A stretch of DNA of 22,861 nucleotides from Bodo saltans (Eukaryota; Euglenozoa; Kinetoplastea; Eubodonida; Bodonidae). The notes beneath the pieces were generated by a model, which was not told where the DNA came from, made no database searches, and saw only the letters and a list, made by a program, of their open reading frames with translations. The stretch lies in assembly GCA_001460835.1 (NCBI GenBank), contig CYKH01002092.1:49688-72548 (forward strand), read 5' to 3'. A program made the position numbers and the translations under genes. Positions 1 through 7,777 of this stretch are shown piece by piece; the stretch's first letter is position 1; each line of letters opens with the position of its first letter.

Positions 1-31
1 GAATAGATTTTCTTTTTCTGAGTAAAGGCAG

Positions 32-940
32 ATGAAGCCCACAAAAAATATTGCTGCCTTGGTGTGCTCAGTTCTCTTGCTTGTCCATGACTCGTATCTG
101 CTGGCAGACGCACTGCCCGTTCCGGATTGCATGGTGAACATTTCATCGTCAGATATCTCCGCAGACACCACGTTATCGTCGCAAGAAATGTACGCACTCC
201 TAGCTGTTCACAACAACGCTCGTAACGGCATTCGCTACGCCACGTCGATGCCACTAATGCAATGGAGTTCTGCGTTAGCAGCTGAAGTGGCTACATGGGT
301 GAAGAAGTGTGACCAGAGCACCACGTGGAGTGATGCCAGTGTGGGGTTCAACCTTGGGTTTGGTGATGACTCTCAAGTATGGGCCGTTGCCAACGGCTGG
401 GCGAGCCAGAGTTCAAACTACACGTACACCACTAGTACTTGCACGACGTCCACCGTGACGCCCGCCGTATGTGGGACATGCTCCTCTGGCAATTTTAAGT
501 ACTGCAACAGCTACTTGCAGATCATTTGGGCTTCCTCGACAAGTATGGGCTGCGCAAAATCTCAATGCACCTCATCGTCTGGTGCCGCCACAACTTGGGT
601 CATGTGTGCCTACTCGCCTCGAGGACTCATCGCCAATCAAGCACCGTACGAAAGTAGCAGCACTGCCTTGGTTGGTTGCCAATACCCATCCCCTGCGGCG
701 AGCGATCCAGGCACCTCAACCTGGAAAGTACTGGGCGGCATCGGTGCCGGAATTTTAATGTTGCTGGGTGGCGGGGCGTACATGTACATGGATGGGGGTG
801 ATGCCTGCTGCTGTGACGGTAAGAAGAAGAAAGAGCGTAGAATGTACGACGCCGACGCCATGGATCAACTCAACACAACACAGGTTGCCATTCTAAGCCC
901 GCCTGTCGTAGACGCAATTCCTATGAACAACAGCGTCTAA
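32..940 (+). CDS. Membrane-anchored CAP (SCP/PR-1) domain protein
   Basis: A 302-residue predicted type I membrane protein. It begins with a hydrophobic signal peptide (about residues 7-27). A CAP/SCP-like ectodomain follows: helix HNNARNGIRY near residue 55, then QIIWASSTSMGCA (the CAP1 region, usually HxTQxVWxxS) and WVMCAYSPRG (the CAP2 region, usually YVVCNYxPxGN). The usual CAP1 histidine is replaced by serine (SYLQIIW), so the metal/tetrad site is probably altered. Cysteines in the ectodomain suggest disulphides. One transmembrane helix (about 232-253) is followed by a CCC motif, a basic KKKKERR stop-transfer stretch and a roughly 45-residue cytoplasmic tail; the CCC could be palmitoylated. 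The ATG at 32 is the first after a pyrimidine tract and AG at 21-22, a likely trans-splice acceptor. CAP proteins are usually secreted, so the anchor suggests a cell-surface role. The substrate or ligand is unknown. Confidence 0.85.
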   Translation: MKPTKNIAALVCSVLLLVHDSYLLADALPVPDCMVNISSSDISADTTLSSQEMYALLAVHNNARNGIRYATSMPLMQWSSALAAEVATWVKKCDQSTTWSDASVGFNLGFGDDSQVWAVANGWASQSSNYTYTTSTCTTSTVTPAVCGTCSSGNFKYCNSYLQIIWASSTSMGCAKSQCTSSSGAATTWVMCAYSPRGLIANQAPYESSSTALVGCQYPSPAASDPGTSTWKVLGGIGAGILMLLGGGAYMYMDGGDACCCDGKKKKERRMYDADAMDQLNTTQVAILSPPVVDAIPMNNSV

Positions 941-1271
941 AGCATCTTCGAGTTGCGCCCTCATTTTGTTGCATGTAAATGACCCACTGGAAAGGACGTT
1001 GAAACGAAGTTGCTAAGAACACAAGTGCATGTTGAATAACATGTCGCAGCCTCTTTTGTCCAGTCCATGGGAGGGCAATAAGCGCACAATTATAGGATCA
1101 TATCGAACGTTATCCTCCTGTCGGAATGCTTGTCCCTCCGGCTTTGTTTTCTTAAACTTTCTTCGATTTCCTAATTTGAAGTCTGCTTCTTGATTGTTGT
1201 GGCTCCAAAATTTTGTTTCGCGTGGTCTCATGAAAAGTAGCAAACCAAAACACTGTTGACCCCCACACAAG
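941..1271. other. Intergenic spacer, no gene seen
   Basis: This 331-bp spacer holds the 3'UTR of the CAP gene and the 5'UTR of the pseudokinase gene. Pyrimidine-rich stretches lie around 1140-1225, and an AG at 1239-1240 is one possible trans-splice acceptor. No ATG-initiated frame of useful length or structured RNA was recognised. Confidence 0.5.
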
Positions 1272-3353
1272 ATGGCGGAATTCCAACAAGGATACGTATT
1301 GCAGCTGCTGCAAGAAGCTAGGAATTACATCGATGAAGCCGACGACCCTCGAGAAGCGATCCAGGAAAGTCCGGTGATTATGGGCTTGATTCAGCAGCTG
1401 CTACAGCTGGCCCTGAAAGATCAAGAAGGCCCTGAAACCGCAACTACTACATCAGGCCAGGAAGATGACACCACCAATCCAAACAGCAGCAGCGGTGGAG
1501 ATGTACCTAGGCCTCGAACAGCGACCCCTCCCCCGCCACATATCACCACCCCATTAAGCGACGCTCCCCCTCGAGTATTTGATCCAGTCGACCCTGACCC
1601 AGCGTGGATTCCTAAAGTGATTGTGCCGGCATCTAACAGTGAGGAGTTACTCGTTTCTGCAGAGTGCAGCGTCTGCGGCATGGATGGCGTCAAAGGCACA
1701 TTCTTTCGAAGAGGTTTCACTTGTTCCAGATGTATCGGGCATCATCGATTACTGAATCGCAGCGAACCAGGGGCCACCAGTGCGTCCCGGCTGACGATGA
1801 TGGAAGGGCACCATTATTACGCCTCTCGATGCCCGACAAAGGAGTGCAACGGTTTTACATCATCGTCCTCGTCAACGTCGCCAACTACGTCGACGAGCAG
1901 CAGTCCAAGTGCATTACCAACCACATCCACGACGGCTCTGCCTGACAACGTTGCGTATCTTGTTTCATTTGTTCCTCACCCATCCGAAGACAACGCGACA
2001 CGAAACGGCCTTGAGGTTAGCGCCGCATTCCGCCGTAGGACACTAGAACAGCTACGCTTGATAGCGCACCCTAGTATGTTGTTTCTTTTCAGTTGCGGTG
2101 AAGACAAAACTCGTCGCCGTACTTTTTTTGTCCATGAAGCGGCAACTCCACTGGCGCAACTCGTCCTCACCCAGCGCAACGATGCCAATACTGACCCATT
2201 GGTTGATGTGGGGTCTTACTCATTTTTCAATCCCGGGACCGGCGATGGTGAGGAGCCAACATCAGCATTATCTCCCGCCTCTTCCCCGTCGCCTGCCACA
2301 CCGCCACGGGCGGACTCCTCGTCCACGTTAGATCTTAGTGTCGGCACTCTCATTCAAACCCACGTTGGCTTACGAGTCCCCGGTCAGCACGTGGAGTGGG
2401 TTCGGAAAGTCGCCTTCGCTGGGCTCGATGCGCTGGAACACTTGCACTCGCACCACATGCACCATGGACACTGTACCCCCTCTCATTTGTACGTCGATGA
2501 CCACGGCACCATCAAGCTCAAAGCAACGATCGTAGGAGGTCTGGACTGGCAGCATCACGTGCATGTCAACGGCGAGAGTCGTTTCTTGCCACCAGAAGCG
2601 GCAACAAATCAACGCCACGGTCAACTGCTGCCCACATCTGTAGCAGTCGACTTATTTATGCTTGGTGGGACCCTCGTTGAGTTGCTGCTGAGGCCGTTTG
2701 TGGGTACGTGCGGTGATAGCGAGGCATCTGACGATGATGACCGCCCAAAATTTGAAGACTTAACGCCAGTAGAAATGCTGAAACGAGCTCAAGCATCTTG
2801 TCGGAGTGACAATTCCGTAAGTGGGAGCTTAGAAGTATTTTTCTCGTTTTTGGAAGGACTCGTGCACACAACTCCCTCGGAACGCCCATCTTCTGCAAAG
2901 AGTGCGCTGCGCCATCCCGTGTTTACATCACTGCGCGTTGTGAATGGAATTCCAGCAGAAACGATGGGCGCCACCATCACCGTCCGCCATGAAGGTGACG
3001 CAGGGGCGGGTGACGTCAGTGGTGGGGACTCTGCAGTAGGGAGCTCCTATGATTTGAGACGGAATCGCACAGTCTCGTGGAGAGCTGATACGAAGCCGCT
3101 CATCGATACGAATGAAGTCCACAGCGCCGGGCTGTTGTGGTTCCACCGCGGTGATGCAGATTCACAATCGCAGCTGAGCAAATTCTTAGCGGAGCACGGC
3201 CCTAAGTTCCAATTAGTGCGCTCTGCCCGCAGCAGCATGACGCTGTACAGTTTGAAGTCGGATCCCAGACGACGTCGTGCCGCGTCGGTGACGGACAGAG
3301 TGGGATCACCGATGCTGTTCGCATCTAGCGCAACATCGGTCGCCTCCCATTAG
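1272..3353 (+). CDS. Zinc-ribbon plus SCYL-like pseudokinase protein
   Basis: A 693-residue protein. Residues 1-50 are helical and Leu/Gln-rich, followed by a Pro/Ser/Thr-rich linker. A Cys4 cluster (C132, C135, C151, C154) looks like a small zinc ribbon, with further C187/C192. After another Ser/Thr-rich stretch comes a kinase-like fold: a C-helix-like segment ending in LIAHPSMLFLF (compare HPNIxxL), an alpha-E-like LDALEHLHSHH, then HGHCTPSHLYVDDHGTIKL where kinases have HRDxKPxNILLDxxGxxKL, an RFLPPEA in place of the APE motif, and VDLFMLGGTLVELL in place of DxWSxGxxxxE. The catalytic Asp, the loop Lys and Asn, and the DFG triplet are all missing, so this should be catalytically dead. The HG...YVD...GGLD wording recalls SCYL-family pseudokinases, but no HEAT repeats follow. 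A regulatory or scaffold role is inferred. The start is the first ATG after the spacer. Confidence 0.75.
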   Translation: MAEFQQGYVLQLLQEARNYIDEADDPREAIQESPVIMGLIQQLLQLALKDQEGPETATTTSGQEDDTTNPNSSSGGDVPRPRTATPPPPHITTPLSDAPPRVFDPVDPDPAWIPKVIVPASNSEELLVSAECSVCGMDGVKGTFFRRGFTCSRCIGHHRLLNRSEPGATSASRLTMMEGHHYYASRCPTKECNGFTSSSSSTSPTTSTSSSPSALPTTSTTALPDNVAYLVSFVPHPSEDNATRNGLEVSAAFRRRTLEQLRLIAHPSMLFLFSCGEDKTRRRTFFVHEAATPLAQLVLTQRNDANTDPLVDVGSYSFFNPGTGDGEEPTSALSPASSPSPATPPRADSSSTLDLSVGTLIQTHVGLRVPGQHVEWVRKVAFAGLDALEHLHSHHMHHGHCTPSHLYVDDHGTIKLKATIVGGLDWQHHVHVNGESRFLPPEAATNQRHGQLLPTSVAVDLFMLGGTLVELLLRPFVGTCGDSEASDDDDRPKFEDLTPVEMLKRAQASCRSDNSVSGSLEVFFSFLEGLVHTTPSERPSSAKSALRHPVFTSLRVVNGIPAETMGATITVRHEGDAGAGDVSGGDSAVGSSYDLRRNRTVSWRADTKPLIDTNEVHSAGLLWFHRGDADSQSQLSKFLAEHGPKFQLVRSARSSMTLYSLKSDPRRRRAASVTDRVGSPMLFASSATSVASH

Positions 3354-3922
3354 ATCCTCGTCGTGCTTTTCTTTTCTTAAAAAAAATTCGTGTTAGGCGT
3401 TATGATTCTCACCAAACTTTGTCCTGTGAGATGAAGCCCGAATTGTAGGTTATTAGAGGTTTTGGCCGCCAGATGCGTTTCTCAGTTGTTTGTCAAAGAA
3501 GCGTTTTTATGTCGATCATACATCTATTTTGTTTTGCCACATCACATTCATGACTTCTCTTTATCGTCGTGTTTCGATTCAATGTGTCACCGACATTTGG
3601 GTATCTGAAAGGCTCGTTGCTTCGAGGTAAGCCTGTGTGTGCCTTGAACACGCACTTGCCCGCTGAACCCTCCTCCCTCCTGTATCACATGCTTTGTTTG
3701 ATTCACAAACAATATCGGACGACGACCCCCAATTTCAGTGATTTTTTTCCCCCACAAAAATCGAAGTAAACAACAGTGAATCCTCCTCTGTTCAACCACC
3801 TTGTTCTTCGCGATGGGTACTCGTTCTTCCACTTTTTTTTGTGTGTTAACTCAGGCCCAGGTGAATGAAAGCTCTCTCATCGTGATTCACACCACCACAA
3901 CTCTTCCCACTATTCTCATCAG
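3354..3922. other. Long spacer with 3'UTR, acceptor and possible uORF
   Basis: A 569-bp stretch without a convincing gene. Short open frames here start at non-ATG codons or run into the next gene out of frame, so they were not called. Near its 3' end is a pyrimidine tract (about 3824-3849) followed by AG at 3853-3854, a good trans-splice acceptor candidate. The resulting leader would contain a six-codon uORF (ATG 3865, stop TGA 3883-3885) before the ATG at 3923. Confidence 0.5.
3853..3854 (+). promoter_or_regulatory. Candidate spliced-leader acceptor for the methyltransferase-like gene
   Basis: The AG follows the pyrimidine-rich run at about 3824-3849. It lies 69 bases before the ATG at 3923. 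A second AG at 3921-3922 directly abuts the ATG and would leave no leader, so the upstream one is preferred. Confidence 0.45.
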
Positions 3923-5341
3923 ATGTTGTCGTTCTTTCGTCGACTGGACACTTTCACGTCTCGGAATTGGGTTGCACTCGGCGGCGCCTCATTTGTAGTC
4001 GTTTCAGGTGGCGTCACGTACGAAGTCGTTCGCCGAAATCGAGTCACTGCTGTCTTGCACGACGCCGATTGTGTCAAGCGTGTTGAAGTTGCCCGATATC
4101 CATGTGAAGTGTTGCGAGGCTACGACGTTGTTGTCTCCAACCACTTTTACAAGTCGGACAAGGTATCCGAGTCGGTGTCGTCATGGTTGCGCCGATCGCT
4201 GCTCCCTGTGTGGATGCAGGAGGACCCTGAATCGATCAACACTGAATTTCGCAATGGGCGTGGTGATCGTGTCTCCGAGGATGTCAAAGCGCTGCAGAAG
4301 AATCGCCTTTCAAGTGTTCGCCAAACATCATCGCCATCGCCGCATGGAGATGTGGCTTCCACCACGGCACCCTCTGTCGCTGTGCAGCCGTTGATGGAGT
4401 GGCCTGCAGGGACTAGTCGCTACTGTGGCATGACCATCGAGCCAAGTCGGCGAGAGCCACAAGAGAACAGAGGCTTCCTGCGATCCTTGGTGGACCGGTC
4501 CACGCAGCAAACTTTAGTGAAGTGTCACTCTGGTCGGGGAGCGTCCACCACTACATCATCAGCGTCGGCATGTGAGAGCGTCCCGGAATTCCTCTCAGCG
4601 CCGTACCTGAGGTCCATGCTGGCAGTGTTCGGCCTCTTACCGCAACCGTTGCCCCCATTGCGTGTTTGTTTTCTTGGTGTAGGCGGTGGTGCGCTTCCCA
4701 TGTTTATTCAGCGTCACTTCGCGCCATCGATTGTACGAATGGACTTGGTCGATGTGGAGCCTCAGGTGCTGACCGCAGCAACTGAAATGATGGGCCTTAG
4801 GCAAATGATGCAGGCCCCCTATTACTGCCATGCTGTTGACGCTGCTGCGTTCTTGCAGCAACGTGATCCGACGCAGGGAGGAATGACTCCCATCGTTGGC
4901 TCGTCGCCTTTTGTCGATGAAGAAGGAATTGCCCTGTCCCCCACTCTGGCTGTCGCTGCTACTACGCCTGATGTGCGTAGTGCCTATGACGTGATATTTG
5001 TGGATGTGTTTGTGGGGTCAGAGACACCAGCCCACCTCCAGAGTAAGGCATTCATGCAGAGCGTGCAGCGGTCGTTGTCTCCCTTCGGCGTCGCGTCCTT
5101 CAACCTTCCTTCGTCGGATCGAGAGTTTGTGAAGGATTGCTGTGAGGTGTTTGGGCAGAAGAATGTGTTTGTCGCTTCCTGCCGGCACTCCGCCAACAAC
5201 GTTGTGTTCGCCATGAAGCGTAATACCAACGAGGGCATGTCACGTCGTCACATTATGCGGCGTGCGAATGAGTTGTGCAAAGTGTATCGTCTGCCCTATG
5301 ATGTGAGCGCACACTTTCCCTTGTGGTGGACTGTTGTCTGA
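3923..5341 (+). CDS. Membrane-anchored spermidine-synthase-like methyltransferase
   Basis: A 472-residue protein of the spermidine/spermine synthase-like Rossmann superfamily. One hydrophobic segment near the N-terminus (about residues 17-35, ending TYEVVRRNR) looks like a membrane anchor or uncleaved targeting signal. After a Ser-rich low-complexity region the Rossmann core starts: VCFLGVGGGALPMF near residue 248 is nucleotide/SAM-binding motif I, MDLVDVEPQVL supplies the acidic ribose-binding residue, and YDVIFVDVF near residue 355 is the post-II acidic motif, followed by LSPFGVASFNL. This layout is shared by polyamine aminopropyltransferases and METTL13-type methyltransferases. The polyamine-site residues could not be confirmed, so the substrate is unknown and a protein methyltransferase is at least as likely. 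The ATG follows a good acceptor region; a short uORF may precede it. Confidence 0.75.
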   Translation: MLSFFRRLDTFTSRNWVALGGASFVVVSGGVTYEVVRRNRVTAVLHDADCVKRVEVARYPCEVLRGYDVVVSNHFYKSDKVSESVSSWLRRSLLPVWMQEDPESINTEFRNGRGDRVSEDVKALQKNRLSSVRQTSSPSPHGDVASTTAPSVAVQPLMEWPAGTSRYCGMTIEPSRREPQENRGFLRSLVDRSTQQTLVKCHSGRGASTTTSSASACESVPEFLSAPYLRSMLAVFGLLPQPLPPLRVCFLGVGGGALPMFIQRHFAPSIVRMDLVDVEPQVLTAATEMMGLRQMMQAPYYCHAVDAAAFLQQRDPTQGGMTPIVGSSPFVDEEGIALSPTLAVAATTPDVRSAYDVIFVDVFVGSETPAHLQSKAFMQSVQRSLSPFGVASFNLPSSDREFVKDCCEVFGQKNVFVASCRHSANNVVFAMKRNTNEGMSRRHIMRRANELCKVYRLPYDVSAHFPLWWTVV

Positions 5342-5420
5342 CGAGGGGTCAGGAAAGAGGAAAAACCCCGTTGTTTGTGAGCTTTCTTTTTTCTCCTCCT
5401 ACTCATTGTGCACACTTTTC

Positions 5421-5461
5421 AGCTAACCTACTGTGTTTTTTTGTGGATGTCTTGCGTTGAG
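5421..5461 (+). promoter_or_regulatory. Alternative spliced-leader acceptors deciding the Hsp70-TPR start
   Basis: The pyrimidine run at 5383-5402 is followed by AG at 5421-5422. A second T-rich run (about 5433-5443) is followed by AG at 5460-5461. Use of the first makes ATG 5447 the first start codon, adding 14 residues. Use of the second makes ATG 5489 first. The Hsp70-like homology begins only after 5489. Confidence 0.4.
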
Positions 5462-5488
5462 AAAGGTAAACCTCGTAGGTTCGTAGAA

Positions 5489-7591
5489 ATGGCAGAGTCG
5501 GCCGAAGCCCCAACCGTTCTTTTGTCGTATTCCCTCGGCGTTGACGTTGGCTACAATGTGTCACGTCTCGCCCTGCTCGAGGCAACATCTAAAATGCCGA
5601 AGATACTTCGCAACGAGCTTGCAAATGAAAGCACACCAACATCCATTGCCTTCCCCCCTGGTGAGGCACGCATGTACGGTGACAACGCAACCTCGAAAGA
5701 GATTTCAAAACCACAATGTGCCGTTGGTGATCTTGTGCAATGGGCCCACCGACATGCAACGGAAACTCGTAGCGTAGGAGATGTGGATGAGCTCGCCGCG
5801 TCGAGTGCTCTCGGTTTCTTCTTGCGCAACCTTCTCACCTTTGTGCCCAAGGAATCTCTCGCTGCGGCGAAGGTCACCATCTCCGTCCCTCCAACGTGCT
5901 CGGAGGCGGGGCTCATCGCCACCAAGTCTGCCGCAGTTCTTGCTGGTATTCCAGCTGAGCGTGTGTTTCTTGCAAGCTCGTCGGAAGCCATTCTTGCGTA
6001 CATGCACCACTCCCAACGCACATCTCTCCCCTCCGGTGAGGGTGCATCGCCGTTGCCTGTGGTAGTCATCGATGTTGGCAAGGGCAACGCCTCGGTTACA
6101 GCCGCAACCCTTACTGCGGAGAAGATCACGATTCTGTCGTCCAAGGCCATCGCTGTTGGCTCCCAGCACATTGACGACGCGATTGCAGAGCACGTAGTCA
6201 AGCAACTTGATGCCAAGCATAAGGGAAGCGCTCTGCGCAACCACGCGAAGTCCTTCCAAAAGATCCTGCGTGAGTGCCGCAAGGCTAATCAAATGCTTTC
6301 GTCAGTTGATTCGGCGAAGGTTCAGGCCGAAGGTCTTAAGGACGACATCGACGTGAATCTTCCCGTCACGCGCAAAGAAGCAGACGAGTTGGCTGCGCCT
6401 TTCCTCGATCAGTTGGTCAATCTGTTCAAGGAGACAGTTGCGGAGCACGGTGCGACGCTGCGTAGCGGACCCACCAATGAAGTGCGCGTTGAGTGCGTTG
6501 GTGCAGGCTGGCGAAGCTCATGCATTACAGACGCTATTAAGAGCATTTTTGGCGTCACTCGCATTGGTGTTTCCCTTGATGGAAACATGGCGGTTGGGGA
6601 GGGTTGCGCCATCCTTGGCGCCGTTGTTGACGCCTCTATCCGCAAATCAGATGCTGAAGAGGGCCGTGATGCGCTTCACACGGTAGAACTCGAAGGTTTC
6701 ATCTCGCCGAATCGTGTCGTTGATACGCTACCCGCGGAAACCCTTGCATCCCTTGCTCAAACTGAGGAAATTCTCCTTGCTCAAGACGAAGTCATTCACG
6801 TTCGTATTCGTGCGATCAACGCTCTGGACTCGTACGTCCTCCAAACCCTGGATGCGGCGTACCACTGCACCAAAGACTCCGCTCGACAGGACGAGCTCCG
6901 ATCAGCACTCCTCGAGGATGAGGAGTACGCAAGAGACGACTGCAACGGCGATGCGGTGGACGTTATTGAGGGTCGCCTCGAAGCCTTGCGCGCACGCATT
7001 GCGGAGAAGTTCCCCGAGGTCGCTGCCCATTACGAAGCCAAGAAGGCAGAAGAGCAGAGGAAGGACGAAGAGCTAAAGCGTCTCAGTGAGCTGGCTCAGT
7101 CAGAAGAGAAGGAGCTGAAGAGTGACCCCCAGCGCCTGCGTGCCGCGCAGCAACGCCGTGAGCAGGGTCAGAATCTGTTCAAGCAAGAGCATTGGGCCGA
7201 ATCACAAACGCGCTTCGTTCAAGCGCTCTCAATTCTCGGTGAGCTGTACGACCTCAAGGATGAAGAGAACAAGAAGAAGAAGGATGAAATTGCTCTGTCC
7301 TGCCACTTGAACATTTCGTCGTGCAGCATTAAGCTGCAGATGTGGCGTAATGCGCTCAACAATGCCACTAGCGCTCTGGAGCTCTCCCCCCAAAACCCAA
7401 AGGCGCTTTTCCGCCGAGGCCAAGCGGCATCGATGATGAACGATTACGCTACTGCCCGTGCCGATCTTGAGCTTGCTAAGCAGCTTACCAATGGCGATGC
7501 TGGTGTTGCAGCAGAGCTCGATGCGGTGAACGCGAAAGAAGCTGCCGAGAAGAGCAAGGAGAAGAAGATGTTCTCTCGCATGTTTGCGTAA
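5489..7591 (+). CDS. Hsp70/Hsp110-like ATPase domain fused to C-terminal TPRs
   Basis: A 700-residue chaperone-like protein. The N-terminal half is a divergent Hsp70-type nucleotide-binding domain: GVDVGYN (phosphate-1, usually DLGTT), NESTPTSIAF, VTISVPPTCSEAG, VVVIDVGKGNASV (phosphate-2, usually DLGGGT) and VECVGAGWRSS (adenosine motif, usually VGGSTRIP). The wording is nearer Hsp110-type than canonical Hsp70. Directly after this domain the beta-sandwich substrate-binding domain appears to be missing. A lid-like helix follows (INALDSYVLQTLD), then a charged coiled coil (about 510-545) and TPR repeats (from REQGQNLFKQEHWAES to the PQNPKALFRRGQA motif) like those of Hsp90-binding cochaperones. 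The end is MFSRMFA, with no EEVD. It is probably a cochaperone or scaffold in the cytosol. The ATG at 5489 is chosen for homology; 5447 is an in-frame alternative. Confidence 0.8.
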   Translation: MAESAEAPTVLLSYSLGVDVGYNVSRLALLEATSKMPKILRNELANESTPTSIAFPPGEARMYGDNATSKEISKPQCAVGDLVQWAHRHATETRSVGDVDELAASSALGFFLRNLLTFVPKESLAAAKVTISVPPTCSEAGLIATKSAAVLAGIPAERVFLASSSEAILAYMHHSQRTSLPSGEGASPLPVVVIDVGKGNASVTAATLTAEKITILSSKAIAVGSQHIDDAIAEHVVKQLDAKHKGSALRNHAKSFQKILRECRKANQMLSSVDSAKVQAEGLKDDIDVNLPVTRKEADELAAPFLDQLVNLFKETVAEHGATLRSGPTNEVRVECVGAGWRSSCITDAIKSIFGVTRIGVSLDGNMAVGEGCAILGAVVDASIRKSDAEEGRDALHTVELEGFISPNRVVDTLPAETLASLAQTEEILLAQDEVIHVRIRAINALDSYVLQTLDAAYHCTKDSARQDELRSALLEDEEYARDDCNGDAVDVIEGRLEALRARIAEKFPEVAAHYEAKKAEEQRKDEELKRLSELAQSEEKELKSDPQRLRAAQQRREQGQNLFKQEHWAESQTRFVQALSILGELYDLKDEENKKKKDEIALSCHLNISSCSIKLQMWRNALNNATSALELSPQNPKALFRRGQAASMMNDYATARADLELAKQLTNGDAGVAAELDAVNAKEAAEKSKEKKMFSRMFA

Positions 7592-7645
7592 CTGGATCGG
7601 TCACAACGAAACGCCCAAGAAGTAAAAACCTATGACTGATAGAAC

Positions 7646-7675
7646 ATTATTATTATTATTATTGTTATTATTATT
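7646..7675 (+). repeat. ATT microsatellite in 3'UTR
   Basis: About ten ATT units with one interrupting GTT, lying between the stop of the Hsp70-TPR gene and the next acceptor. It is simple sequence with no evident function. Confidence 0.85.
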
Positions 7676-7742
7676 GCAGAATGAGCAGAGGACATTTGTC
7701 GAGCACCCCCTTTACTTGATTGTCCTATTCAACTTTTTCACC

Positions 7743-7773
7743 AGTTTTGATGCGATTGTGTAACACAAATTAA
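7743..7773 (+). promoter_or_regulatory. Spliced-leader acceptor followed by a 7-codon uORF
   Basis: The pyrimidine-rich segment at about 7721-7742 ends in CAG, with AG at 7743-7744. Only five bases later an ATG (7750) opens a seven-codon frame closed by TAA at 7771-7773, out of frame with the main ATG at 7778. If this acceptor is used, the uORF would be met first by scanning ribosomes. Confidence 0.4.
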
Positions 7774-7777
7774 AGAC

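Noticed and set aside
3569-3769. 66-codon frame in the spacer before the methyltransferase-like gene
   Set aside because: Starts at GTG, which is not a normal start in this lineage, and shows no domain or signal features.
5551-6282. 243-codon open frame on the minus strand within the Hsp70-TPR gene
   Set aside because: Antisense shadow of a well-supported gene; Arg/Ser-rich composition, no recognisable domain, and every other gene is on the + strand.
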